This document shows positions 44,540 through 53,381 of a stretch of 53,381 nt of DNA, in pieces. The DNA comes from Gnetum montanum (taxonomy: Eukaryota > Streptophyta > Gnetopsida > Gnetales > Gnetaceae). The stretch is taken from positions 4,123 to 57,503 of the forward strand of contig MNCI01028371.1 in assembly GCA_015680685.1 (NCBI GenBank), written 5' to 3'. Positions within the stretch are counted from its first letter, which is position 1, and each line of letters begins with the position of its first letter. Both the position numbers and the translations under genes were made by a program. Under the pieces are notes generated by a model. That model worked only from the letters and a program-made list of their open reading frames with translations. It had not been told where the DNA came from and searched no databases.

Positions 44540-46307
44540 ATGTCTTCTTCACATAGGGCCAATAATGCATCACATGATGAGAACACTAGTAGGAGAAATG
44601 GTAGGTTCTATATTGAAGAGAATTAGAATGAACTACTATAAGGAGGAATCTCATATGCTCATCTCGACCCTTATTATATTCAAGAACTACATTCAACTGT
44701 CACATACAATCCTAAAGGGGATGGAGCAAGTTATAGAACAAGGAGGGCTTCAAGGTCTAGGGCCTTCTTCAAACCTAGAAGAGATAAATCAAGAGATCAT
44801 AGGGGGAGATATAGAAGCCATGGCAATTCTCCTAGTTCATCATTTTCCTCTTCCTCTTCTTAGTCTAGTTCTAATGAAGATGAACATAGGTATAGAGATA
44901 GAGATACACTAACGGGTCAAGATGAAGGTAAAAACATAAAGCAAAGGAAAGATGAAAGACATCAAAGTGAACATAGACAAGATCATCACTATCAAAAAAA
45001 TAGGAATAGAGATTATCACCATGATATGTTTAATGAAGATGAACCTTTGTTGGCTACTAGGAGTATGATACAAATTAGGGAGGTAGTGCAAATACTTCAT
45101 AGGCATCAAAAGAAAAGTTGCATCAAATGCCTTGATATGAATAATATTCTTAAATTTAAGGAAGGCTATAATTCTAATCCCCTACATCATTTACAAGCTT
45201 TCCAGATTCTTGCGTCTTACAAAATATTGAAAGTAGGTGGCAACAGCTTAAGCTCTTTCTTAGGACACTAATAGAAGAAGTTGAAAGTTGGTATAGATTG
45301 TTGGAACCAAATTCAATCCGCTAGTGATCCACAATGCTTGAGCTCTTCAAAAAAAAAAAAAAATACCAAACCTATGAAAGAGTGTTCAATCTAAGAATAC
45401 AAATCCAAGGGTGGAAGTAAGAAAACAATGAATCCTTAGATGTAGCATTGGGTAGATACTATTCTCTACTACCTAGATGTCCAAGTCATGGTTTTTCTTA
45501 AAAAGAGTAGCTTCTTCACATCATAGATGGGCTTCATAATAAAATAAGGGAGACCCTTAAGATCTATGTCCAAGAACAATTATTAAAATTGAGAGCCTAT
45601 CAGACAGAAAGGCTAGTTGAGTAGGTGGCAAAAGAAGAAGGAAAGCTATCTAAAAGGAAGAGTTTAGAGCAATATAATTAGGATCCAACTCTTCACAAAA
45701 AAGAGGTTCATGTTTATGATTAGGAAAAAGAGGTAGCTCTTAATGAGTTGATTTCACATAAAACCTTGCCAATACAAAAGTCTAGCATTGATATTGAAGT
45801 AAGGGTAGCTAAGATGTGAGAGTTGATGAATGAAAAAGTTACAACAAACTTGAAAATCATAGGGGAGAAGGTAAAGCAAAAAGGATTAAGTGATCAAAAT
45901 AAGAAGAGGAAAAAGAACAAAGAAATAGGTAAGGACACTTATCAACAAAAAGGAAAAATAGTTGTAGTAGAAGAGGTTATAGAATCGTATATAGAAGAGG
46001 ATGATGGATGTAACCGCTACCAATATGAACATCCAAAGGGCTATTTCCCAGTTATGTTACATCTACAAGAGTCTGGGGCTTTTGCTTTGAATCCTAAGTT
46101 CATAGAAAAGAAAATGCCTAGGAGATTGTCTTACCCACAATGTAATTATAGACAATTTTATAACCAATAGTACTATCCTAGTGGGACTTCTTATCAACCT
46201 CAAGACTACTATCAACCGCAAGGGGGATGCCATCACTAAACCAGCAATACCATTATTGCTAGCTAGACCTTTATGTATATTATATTCAACAACCTATTTT
46301 TCCAAAT
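44540..46307 (+). pseudogene. E4 gag, N-terminal and central part (decayed)
   Basis: The ATG at 44540 gives MSSSHRANNASHDENTS. An Arg/Ser-rich section (words ASYRTRRASRSR, GRYRSHGNSPSSSFSSSS) is followed by DEPLLATRSMIQIREVV (45040-45090). The Gag core is at 45120-45600 with frame breaks and an A-run at 45351-45362. A charged helical part runs 45820-46010. The zinc knuckle at about 46010-46045 is degenerate (CNRYQYEHPKGYF, with Cys2 and Cys3 lost). It is interrupted at 46307 by E6 and continues at 51669. Closest to the composite gag at 28912-29930. Confidence 0.75.
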
Positions 46308-47238
46308 TGATGAGATGCGATATCGCATGCACCGCGATATCGCGTACGCGATATCGTGGTCCGCTGCCAAATCTATAAATAAGAGGCGGAACTCCCCTTA
46401 TTTCCCATCCTAGACTTAAAGTAGGGAAACTCTGGCAGATTGATCACTCCAGAGATAGAATATTTTCCATGTGCCCGCAGTCGGAGTCCCCAAGTGAACA
46501 GATCTTTATTTGAGCAGCTTTGTACCTGAACGCAAGTTGTGTACGGCAATAAAGACGAGCTTTGTGGATAAACCTTGCAGTGCATGGAATAGGATTTTAT
46601 TACTTATTATTTATTACATGTTATTTATTACCTACATTAGTGCGACATGAGTACGACTTGATTATGAGCATTGACGAATGTGTACAGCTAATCAAGGAAT
46701 CGGTTGTTCATTGTGATTAGTCTCTCTCACCCTCAACTCCTAGAATGCAGAATGAGTATGACTTGACTACGAGCATTTACAGATGTGTACAGCTAGTCAA
46801 GGAATTGGCTGCTCATTATGTTTAGGCTAGTTAAGTGCCTCAGTAGGACCACTTCGAGCATGTGCGTTACTTGTGGTGATCCCAGTAATGATTAGCATTT
46901 GGTAGCCACAGTTGCATAGTTCAGGGCGTGTACGGTAAGTGGGAATGGATGCTGGCACTAGTTAATTTAGACTTAGTCCTTAGATAGAGTTAGTTAGCTC
47001 TCTCAACCCTTCACCTTGATAGCATAGGAGAAAAAACCATAAAAGACCATAAAAATCATATACCTCGGACTTACTTAACCATACACTGTGACAACAACAA
47101 GTAAGTCTGGGAAGACAACGAATGATTAACCCCAAGTGTTCCATGGGGCGTTTAGGCATTTAGTCTGCGGAGTTCAATCGGATCGTGCGTGCTACGCTCG
47201 TTTCGTATGGTTGAGTGTAGGGGTACCTCGCCACTCAT
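46308..47238 (+). repeat. E6 left LTR, inverted orientation (+)
   Basis: TGATGAGATGCGATATCGC start. Three GATATC sites at 46319, 46336 and 46350; TATAAAT at 46374-46380; AATAAA at 46548-46553; U5 ends at ccactcat without the final CA. An internal duplicated segment of about 70 bp (46650-46718 and 46752-46825) contains gtgtacagct and tcaaggaat. Confidence 0.9.
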
Positions 47239-47576
47239 GAGTGGAAAGGGAGAGATCCGAAATAATGAGTGCCTATTTGAATTTCTTAAAAGTGTCCAAC
47301 TTCTCCCAATTGATGATCTTAGATTGAGGGATGGAAGTTGGCGATGCTCATATTCCAATGTGTCTATGCCTTCGTTGTTGGCATGGGTTTTCTCAGTTCG
47401 TTCCATGCATATTTGGTTGCTCCTTCGAGTAGCTGTCAACCATAGGGTGTCTACTACTTCTTGTGTGGTTGCTACATACAGACATATTTTTTGTAAAGTT
47501 TCAAGGGCACACCTATTACATGGAGGCATTTCCTCCATGTCATCACCCGATGAATCACTGTATCTGATGCATGGAA
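47239..47576 (-). pseudogene. E6 protease-RT linker fragment (-)
   Basis: The minus-strand frame has IRYSDSSGDD, CNRCALETLQK, CLYVATTQE and DTLEYEHRQLPSLNL. It matches the segment after the protease in E2 (17745-18030: YSDSGCN, CNQCAQ, CLYVATTRQ). A neighbouring frame then continues NWEKLDTFKKFK, which parallels NWAKLEIPKKFK of E2 near 18040-18070. It ends abruptly at the left LTR. At about 47577 it is joined to gag C-terminal text, skipping the protease. Confidence 0.75.
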
Positions 47577-47783
47577 ATGCCATTGTTGATGTTGTATGAT
47601 GGGTTGTGGTGGAGTTCCACTTGGATAATACGTTAGTGGTTGGTGGAACTGCCTTGGGTTACCTTGTGGATAAGGTAACCTTCGGGGTGTTTGCCGTTGG
47701 TTGAGTCTTGGATTAAGCGCAAACACCCCGGACTCCTATAGATGTGAGATGATGGGGCAACATCCCTTAGGATGGTCATAGTG
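47577..47783 (-). repeat. E6 duplicated gag segment before the N
   Basis: Almost identical (one difference seen) to 48542-48748, both covering the zinc knuckle end (YDHPKGCCPI) and the Pro/Gln-rich part. Followed by the single N at 47784. Confidence 0.85.
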
Positions 47784-47784
47784 N

Positions 47785-48135
47785 ACAGTGGTAAAGATGT
47801 CCTCCACCAATCCCAAGGGAATGGTGATGGAATGTTTTGCCAGCTCTAGTTGAATGTTGCTCTTCTTAAGTTGGGGCAGGTTCCAGGTGTGATACATCTC
47901 TTGTGAAATTAAGTTGACTCCGGAACCTGAGTCAAGAAGAGCCCTATGCAATTTATTTTTGGCAATCTGTAAATAGATTAAGGGACTTCCAGGGTCAGTT
48001 AGTTTCCTGGGAAGGTGGCCTACCTTGATCCAGTCAGTTACGGTATGCGTTAAGATAACCTTATGCGTTACGCTTTGTTGGATTGAAGGGTGCTCCAAAG
48101 TGTTAGATGGTGGAGGAGTGTACATGGGCCCACCG
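47785..48135 (-). pseudogene. E6 protease (-)
   Basis: The minus-strand open stretch from 48125 includes THTVTDWIKVGHLPRKLTD and ALLDSGSGVNLISQEMYHT. Here the catalytic DSG is intact (about 47914-47935), unlike DLG in E2 and E3. The frame runs into the N at 47784, so its C-terminal part is not seen. Confidence 0.8.
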
Positions 48136-48199
48136 CTTGTTGTTGCGAGAGTTTTTCTAGGCTTTTGGTTTTGAAGAAAGGTATTCTCTTTTTATAGTT

Positions 48200-50569
48200 T
48201 TCAGAACCAATAGCAGGTTGGATATTTACAGCTCTCGTAGCGTGATGTTGCTACGGTTGAGGAGGAAGTTCCCCTTGCATTGTTGGAGCAGGATGTGTTA
48301 TGGGAACTACTTGTGGTGGAAGAGGTGCGGATGGATTAGGAGGATGGTGTGGGTATGGAGTGTCTCCTGGAGGAGAGGGAGTCCTCTTGAAGTACTCTTG
48401 AACTTGGTAGTGACGGTTGAGGGTTGAGTGACTCGTAGAGTCACTTGGAGAAATCGGCTGTTGCACATAATATCCATAAAGGTCAGGCTGCCGGTAAGGG
48501 TACTGATGTTTCGGTGATGGCATCCCCCATGACTGTGGGTATTGCCATTGTTGATGTTGTGTGATGGGTTGTGGTGGAGTTCCACTTGGATAATACGTTA
48601 GTGGTTGGTGGAACTGCCTTGGGTTACCTTGTGGATAAGGTAACCTTCGGGGTGTTTGCCGTTGGTTGAGTCTTGGATTAAGCGCAAACACCCCGGACTC
48701 CTATAGATGTGAGATGATGGGGCAACATCCCTTAGGATGGTCATAGTGTTAGATCTCAAATCCACCGTCATCGTCTGTGTCAGAGTCCTCAGCCACATCG
48801 GAGTTAGTGATTTTTCCCTTACCCTTGTTATGTGCAAGGCCTAAATCTCTTCACTTTTTCTTACCTTTGTCACTACTTTGTTCAACCTTAGACTCTTCTA
48901 CAATTTTTAAGATAGTTTCAATTTTAGAGTCTAAGGAACTCCATATGTCATCTACCTTAGCCGCTATTTCTATTGTCAACTTTTGGATCGGTAAGGTTTT
49001 CCGGTTCACCAACTCTTTAATTGGTGACTCATCCTCTTCATCACAAAATTTCACTCCCTTCTTTCGAAGGGAGGGATCATGGTTGTACTCTTCCATACTT
49101 TCCCTTTTGTGTAGCTCACCTTCTTCTTTTGCTACTTGTTCCAACAAGCTATGTACTTCATGGGATCTAAGTTGTGAGAGTCTCCCTTAGGCGTAAGTTC
49201 CAAGGGTTCTTCTAGTTTCATGCCTTAGCCCATCCACAATGTGGCGAAGTTGATCCTACTGAGCGTATCCATGGCCTGGGCAACGATGTAACAATGTGTA
49301 GTAGCGGGCCATGGTAGCATCCAAGGGTTCATGTGTACCTTGCTTCTAGACTTGGATCTGCTTACACAAATTAGACACTCTAGAGTACATCTGATACTTT
49401 TCATTGAACAGTTTTAGCATCATACTCCACCTCCTGATGGTTTCCGATTCTAAGGACCGGTACCAGCTCTCTGCTTCCTTGGTGAGTGTCCTTGGGAACA
49501 ACTTAAGTTTTTGCCACTCATTTTCTATATTCTACAAGGCGCAGGCATCGTGGAATGCTTGTAAATGATTTTGTGGATCTGCATTGTATCCCCCTTCAAA
49601 TTGTGGGATGTTGTTCATGTCTAATCGTTTGATCCGACTATCTTTTAAATGCTTTGTGGGAATCCTAACTGCCTCCGTGATGTCAAGCATACTTCAGGTT
49701 GCGAGTGGGGGCTCATCATGGTTATCTCTTTCATGAAGCCTATGATTTATGCATTGTTCCCTACTCTCCCTATGTCCTTGCCCTTGTCCTCTCTCTCGAC
49801 TTTCCTGTCGAGGTCTTTTGTTTTTCTTACTTTTATCCTCACCTTTATGTTCATGATGGCTACGCCCAGATGTGGAAGGAGAGGGTGAGTGATGTGAAGA
49901 AGGGAAAGAAGAAGGGGAACCATCGCCATGATGATGTTTCATGCCTTCTCTTAGGCTGCTACGGCCTCGATCATGGTGATGATCAAAGTACCCATCCTTA
50001 GCATAAGTGGTTGTTCCCTCTATGAATAGTTGGTGTTCACAGGCATCAGAACTAGGGATATGTATCGTTGATCGTAGATTCTGATACCCAACCTCCTCAC
50101 CATTGTTAGGAGGGGGAACATCATGTGTTAAAGAACCCGTGATAAGGGGTTCCTCATCTCCTATTTCGCTAAGGATGTGCGGGACCTTGCTCTTCAATAG
50201 TGCATGTTGACTCTCCTGCCTTAAGTCCCTCATACGTTGGGCATCTGTGGGATAATAATCCCTCATGTCAAAATCTTCAGCAACGTATTCAGCAAAAAGT
50301 TCTTGCATGCCAATCTGTGCCAAGGCATGGAAGAGCATGTTAGGGACTGATCGATCTGGGGGTAACACGATGTTACCTTGCAAATCTCTCCATCGCAGCT
50401 ACTCGTCTTGATGGAGGATAAAAGTGAAGTCTAGAATATACTCATCGGGATGAGTATATGTCATCATATATTGTTTAGGACTTGGCTGATTTTGGTTATG
50501 TGTTTTATGTTACCGACTGTCTCGTGTATGGTCCTTAGGTGGTGAGTTGCTCTTATGAGAAGAAGACAT
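48200..50569 (-). pseudogene. E6 gag (-), best preserved gag in the window
   Basis: The ATG at 50569 (minus) gives MSSSHKSNSPPKDHTRDS, then two early stops, one at the HQDE-stop-LRW position as in E3. Open 50383-49694: hydrophilic N-terminal section, then His/Ser/Arg-rich (HHHDRGRSSLREGMKHHHGD, KKNKRPRQESRERGQGQGHR) and DEPLLAT. The Gag core (about 49640-49200) has single stops (for example at TTG-CTT-CTA, 49345). Next come the acidic/helical part 49147-48851, the zinc knuckle HYDHPKGCC (about 48710-48745) and the Pro/Gln/Tyr tail 48691-48251. The 229-residue frame could be mistaken for a host gene; its place and similarity to E2 gag show otherwise. Confidence 0.85.
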
Positions 50570-50691
50570 TTTTATTGGTGTGCTAACTCACTGTTATACA
50601 AATTTTTATCTTGATTAACCCGAAGGTTCGTTAAGTCTCACAACGATGTGAGTTATATCCCTTATGTTCTATTCAGCACACAAACACTTAG

Positions 50692-50710
50692 TCCCTGGCA
50701 ATAGCGCCAA
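50692..50710 (-). other. E6 primer binding site
   Basis: The minus strand reads TTGGCGCTATTGCCAGGGA, tRNA-Asp type, next to the right LTR only. The left LTR has no primer site beside it. Confidence 0.85.
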
Positions 50711-51663
50711 TGATGAGTGATGAGGTATCCCTACACTCAACCATATGAAACGAGCGTAGCACGTGCGATCTGGTTGAACTTCGTAGACTAAATGCCTAAA
50801 CACCCCATGGAACACTTGGGGTTAGTCATTCATTGTCTTCCCAGACTTACTTGTTGTTGTCACGGTGTATGGTTAAGTAAGTCCGAGGTATATGATTTTT
50901 ATGGTCTTTTATGGTTTTTTCTCCTATGCTATCAAGGTGAAGGGTTGAGAGAGCTAAGTAACTCTAACTAAGGACTAAGTCTAAATTAACTAGTGTTAGC
51001 ATCCGTTCCCACTTACCATACACACCCTAAACTATGCAACTGTGGCTACCAAATGCTAATCGTTACTGGGATCACCACACGTAACGCATGTGCTCAAAGT
51101 GGTCGTACTGAGGCACTTAACTAGCCTAAACATAATGAGCAGCTGATTCCTTGAATAGCCATACACATCTGTAAATGCTCGTAGTCAAGTCATACTCATT
51201 CTGCATTCTAGGAGTTAAGGATGAGAGAGACTAATCGTGATGGACAGCCGATTTCTTGATTAGCCGTACACATTCATTAATGCTTGTAATCAAGTCATAC
51301 TCATGCCGTGCTAATGCAGGTAATAAATAACATGTAATAAATAACAAGTAATAAAATCCTATTCCATGCACTGCAAGGTTTATCCACAAAGCTTGTCTTT
51401 ATTTCCGTACACAACTTGCGTTCAGGTACAAAGCTGCTCGAATATAGATCTGTTCACTTGGGGACTCCTACTGTGGGCACATGGAAAATATTCTATCTCT
51501 GGAGTGATCAATCTGCCAGAGTTTCCCTACTTTAAGCCTAGGATGGAGAATAAGGTGAGTGCTGCCTCTTATTTATAGATTTGGCGGCGGACCGCGATAT
51601 CGCATACGCGATATCGCAGGGGACGACGCGATATCGCGGTGCATGCGATATCGTGTCTCATCA
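50711..51663 (-). repeat. E6 right LTR (-) (953 bp)
   Basis: TGATGAGTGATGAGG at 50711 to GTCTCATCA at 51663. It matches the left LTR in inverted orientation. It has four GATATC sites (51596, 51610, 51630, 51647) against three in the left LTR, a difference of about one 20-bp unit. TATA at about 51569-51578 on the minus strand. Confidence 0.9.
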
Positions 51664-51668
51664 CAAAT

Positions 51669-52189
51669 GGTTTTACTTCCTTTGCCTCTAATCACTACTA
51701 CTACTCTCCTAAATATCATCAACCTACAAAATCTCTTGTGGGATCACTATCTTGTACCTCTTATCTTTCATCACATCCTCAATACTCTCATAGTTCCCTC
51801 CACCATATGTCACCACTAACAATGTAGGAAGGATTTGCACCACAACCTCAATAGAAGAATGTCACTTGTGCTTGGATACAAAGTATAGTGCCATTCACTT
51901 CCTTATGAATAGGCCAATGGTGAGCCCCCATTTCATACAATGGCTGGTAATCTTATAAGAATTTGATCTTACAATGGTAGATCAGAAGGAAACTGAAAAT
52001 GTGGTCATTGACCACTTGTTTCAGTTGTGATGGGACAATAAAGAGGAGGAAGGCCCACTATCTGATCTATTTCCTAATGAACTCTTCTTTGTCAAAGCTA
52101 TAACTAAATTATTGCCTATAAAGCCTAATTGACATGATAACGTTATCACATATCTTCTCACTCAAGATATGCCACAAGTGTTGGACCAC
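51669..52189 (+). pseudogene. E4 remainder: gag tail and RNase H remnant
   Basis: 51669-51830 continues the Pro/Ser/Tyr-rich gag tail interrupted at 46307. From about 51890 the text matches the end of E2 RNase H: HFLMNRPMVSPHFIQW, EFDLTMVDQKETENVVIDH, then PNELFFVKA and VITYLLTQDMPQ (E2: 19480-19820). Protease, RT and most of RNase H are deleted. Confidence 0.75.
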
Positions 52190-52969
52190 TGATGAGTCGC
52201 CATTTAGTTGACCGTGATATCACAACCTATCTCCTCATCTATAAATAAGAGGTAGAAAGTTTCGATAATAGGTTTTTAGAATTAATTTTTAAGAGTTAAG
52301 TTTTAGTTCTTGTTTTTCTCTCAACCCTTTTCCTCCCAGTGTATGCCCGTAGTGTGGTGATTGTACTTTTACGGCATCTTTATTCGAGTGTGACGTACTT
52401 GGACACGCACATGATCGGAAATAAAGATCAAGATTACTTCATCATTGCAACATTCACTTAGCTTAATTATTTTCTTAATTATTATTTACTGCTTTCTTAG
52501 TTAATCTCTTCTTACCCTAAACTCTTGTTAAGCGCAGAATGAGTATGACTCGATTATGAGCATTTAAGTGTGACTACTTGGTAATCTAGTAGTGTACCTA
52601 GGATCTGCACTTGGTAATCCCAGTGGTAGTCATACATGAAGTCTTGGATGTGTTTGGATGATTGAAGGATGAATGCTCATCACACTTAAGCTAGCTTAGA
52701 TTCTCTCTCACCCTCTCTCTCTTAGCTTAGTTAATATTATCTTCCATTGTCTTCAGGAGTAGCATTAGCATGGAAACACATCATACACCTCACTCTGGAC
52801 TAAACCATACATGACAAGTTAACACTAGTCCAGATGGGAAGACAATGAACTATGACATAAGGACAACTATCTAGATACCACAACTAGCCCATCTGCAGAG
52901 TTTGACTGGATCCCACGTGAGATGCTCGTATTTGTATGGTTGAGTGTAGGGGTACCTCGTCACTCATCA
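52190..52969 (+). repeat. E5 5' LTR (780 bp)
   Basis: TGATGAGTCGCC...ACTCATCA. Only one GATATC site remains in the short U3; TATA is atctataaataagagg (about 52239); AATAAAGATCAAG lies at about 52420. Short U3 compared with E1. Confidence 0.88.
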
Positions 52970-52988
52970 TTGGCGCTGTTGCCAGGGA
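52970..52988 (+). other. E5 primer binding site
   Basis: TTGGCGCTGTTGCCAGGGA directly after the LTR; the best tRNA-Asp match in the window. Confidence 0.88.
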
Positions 52989-53110
52989 CAGTACTAGTTA
53001 TCTAGATTAGTTATATTATACAAGGTTGCTGTATAGGAATTAACAATATATCTTTTACATAAAAATAATTATAAAAAGTCACATATAAATTCACACACAA
53101 TTTCACAACC

Positions 53111-53381
53111 ACGCCTCTCGTACAAGATTACGATAATGCCACACCTAGTGAGGAAATTCATTGGAGAACCAACGAATTATATGAAAATGAAGATTGGAGT
53201 ACGCAACCCAAGGTGGAGGTTTCTTATAAACATAAACAAAAGCAACGTCATCCCAATGCACGAAAGCATAACTTACCCAATGACGATGAACCCCTACTGG
53301 CCACTACAAGCCTAACGCAAATACAAGAGGTTGTTCGAATCTCCTGTAGGCATCGTAAAGAGAGTCGTCTACCCAGGCTCG
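53111..53381 (+). pseudogene. E5 gag, N-terminal part, start codon ACG
   Basis: Open from 53111 to the window end: PLVQDYDNATPSEEIHW..., then DDEPLLATTSLTQIQEVVRI and RHRKESRLPRL. This matches E1 gag from its ATG at 4374 onward, but the start codon here is ACG (T to C, read on the + strand). The rest lies outside the window, so whether the copy is otherwise intact is unknown. Confidence 0.7.

Larger units (their letters stand above)
46308..51663 (-). mobile_element. E6: LTR retrotransposon with mutually inverted LTRs
   Basis: Left LTR (46308-47238) is in + orientation; internal sequence (protease-RT linker, protease, gag) and right LTR (50711-51663) are in - orientation. The right side is normal: LTR, primer site, gag on the minus strand. 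The left LTR is reversed, so both outer ends are U3 ends. It interrupts E4 gag with a perfect CAAAT duplication. The inner left joint, at about 47238, lies between the U5 end ccactcat of the LTR and antisense pol text with the same eight bases. A single N at 47784 follows a repeat of about 205 bp (47577-47783 versus 48542-48748), so protease/gag order there is uncertain, but the inverted LTR joint lies on one uninterrupted stretch. Confidence 0.8.
46303..51668. repeat. Target-site duplication of E6 (CAAAT at both ends)
   Basis: CAAAT at 46303-46307 and 51664-51668, immediately outside the two LTR ends. Confidence 0.85.
43426..52189 (+). mobile_element. E4: gag element with RNase H remnant, interrupted by E6 and cut by E5
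   Basis: LTR 43426-44407, primer site, gag from 44540 to 46307, continuing at 51669-51830 after the E6 insertion. A deletion removes protease and RT, so gag text at about 51830 is followed by an RNase H/integrase-linker remnant (51890-52189). E5 then starts at 52190 in the middle of it. The target site of E6 in E4 gag rejoins cleanly when E6 and one CAAAT are set aside. Confidence 0.75.
52190..53381 (+). mobile_element. E5: start of another family member (E1 subfamily), cut by the window end
   Basis: LTR 52190-52969, primer site 52970-52988, start of gag. It is inserted in the E4 RNase H/integrase linker. LTR and gag N-terminus are closest to E1. Confidence 0.85.

Noticed and set aside
46319-46355. 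Regular GATATC repeats as a CRISPR-like array
   Set aside because: Units are 6-10 bases, unevenly spaced, inside LTR promoters of a plant genome; no spacer structure.
49694-50383. Longest single open frame (229 codons) as a possible host gene
   Set aside because: It is the N-terminal half of E6 gag: it lies just inside a primer site and LTR, and shares its sequence plan with E2 gag (14957-15385 and on).

Overview
The window looks like nuclear DNA of a seed plant. It contains one intact host gene, a three-exon clathrin light chain gene (33446-36980, + strand). Almost everything else is decayed transposable elements: Ty3/gypsy LTR retrotransposons of Athila/Tat type, pieces of one LINE, and small fold-back repeats. 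The plant assignment rests on the plant-type clathrin light chain, AT-rich introns with GT..AG ends, LTR elements with tRNA-Asp-like primer binding sites, and the L1-like LINE. I cannot name the species.

Layout. 1-5449: element E1 (- strand), LTR-gag-LTR with no pol, inserted in an older LTR whose rest is 5450-6204. 6205-10974: no gene recognised; a degenerate T-rich periodic tract, an ACGTTGGT-rich stretch and a 250-bp hairpin (9099-9349). 10975-13260: 3' part of a LINE on the - strand. 13261-23966: an LTR remnant split by E2 (13741-23606, + strand), the only copy here with gag, protease, RT, RNase H and integrase all recognisable; all are riddled with stops. 23992-24131: a 140-bp middle slice of the same LINE. 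24132-30996: a rearranged composite retroelement with perfect 5-bp target-site duplications (ATTGT), carrying inverted LTR pieces and an internal ~2.6-kb tandem duplication. 30997-32440: the 5' part of the LINE (endonuclease and N-terminal RT). 32500-32850: a second fold-back element. 33446-36980: clathrin light chain. 38560-43425: E3 (gag-protease only). 43426-52189: E4 (gag plus an RNase H remnant), interrupted by E6 (46308-51663). 52190-53381: start of E5.

The most unusual object is E6. Its two LTRs are inverted relative to each other, so both outer ends are U3 ends, yet it is flanked by a perfect 5-bp duplication (CAAAT) and interrupts E4 gag cleanly. The 24-31 kb composite also joins sense LTR to antisense gag, so such inverted derivatives arose more than once in this family. 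The LTRs of most family members here end in a 7-bp inverted repeat (TGATGAG...CTCATCA), so U3 and U5 ends look alike, which could let integration accept two U3 ends. Upstream of a conserved TATAAATA box, the U3 regions carry arrays of short palindromes (GATATC in one group, other GATG/CATC words in others).

Caution: six single Ns and one 37-N run lie inside the repeats, and at least five of the single Ns are flanked by near-identical direct duplications. These look like contig-overlap seams, and one (47784) lies inside E6.
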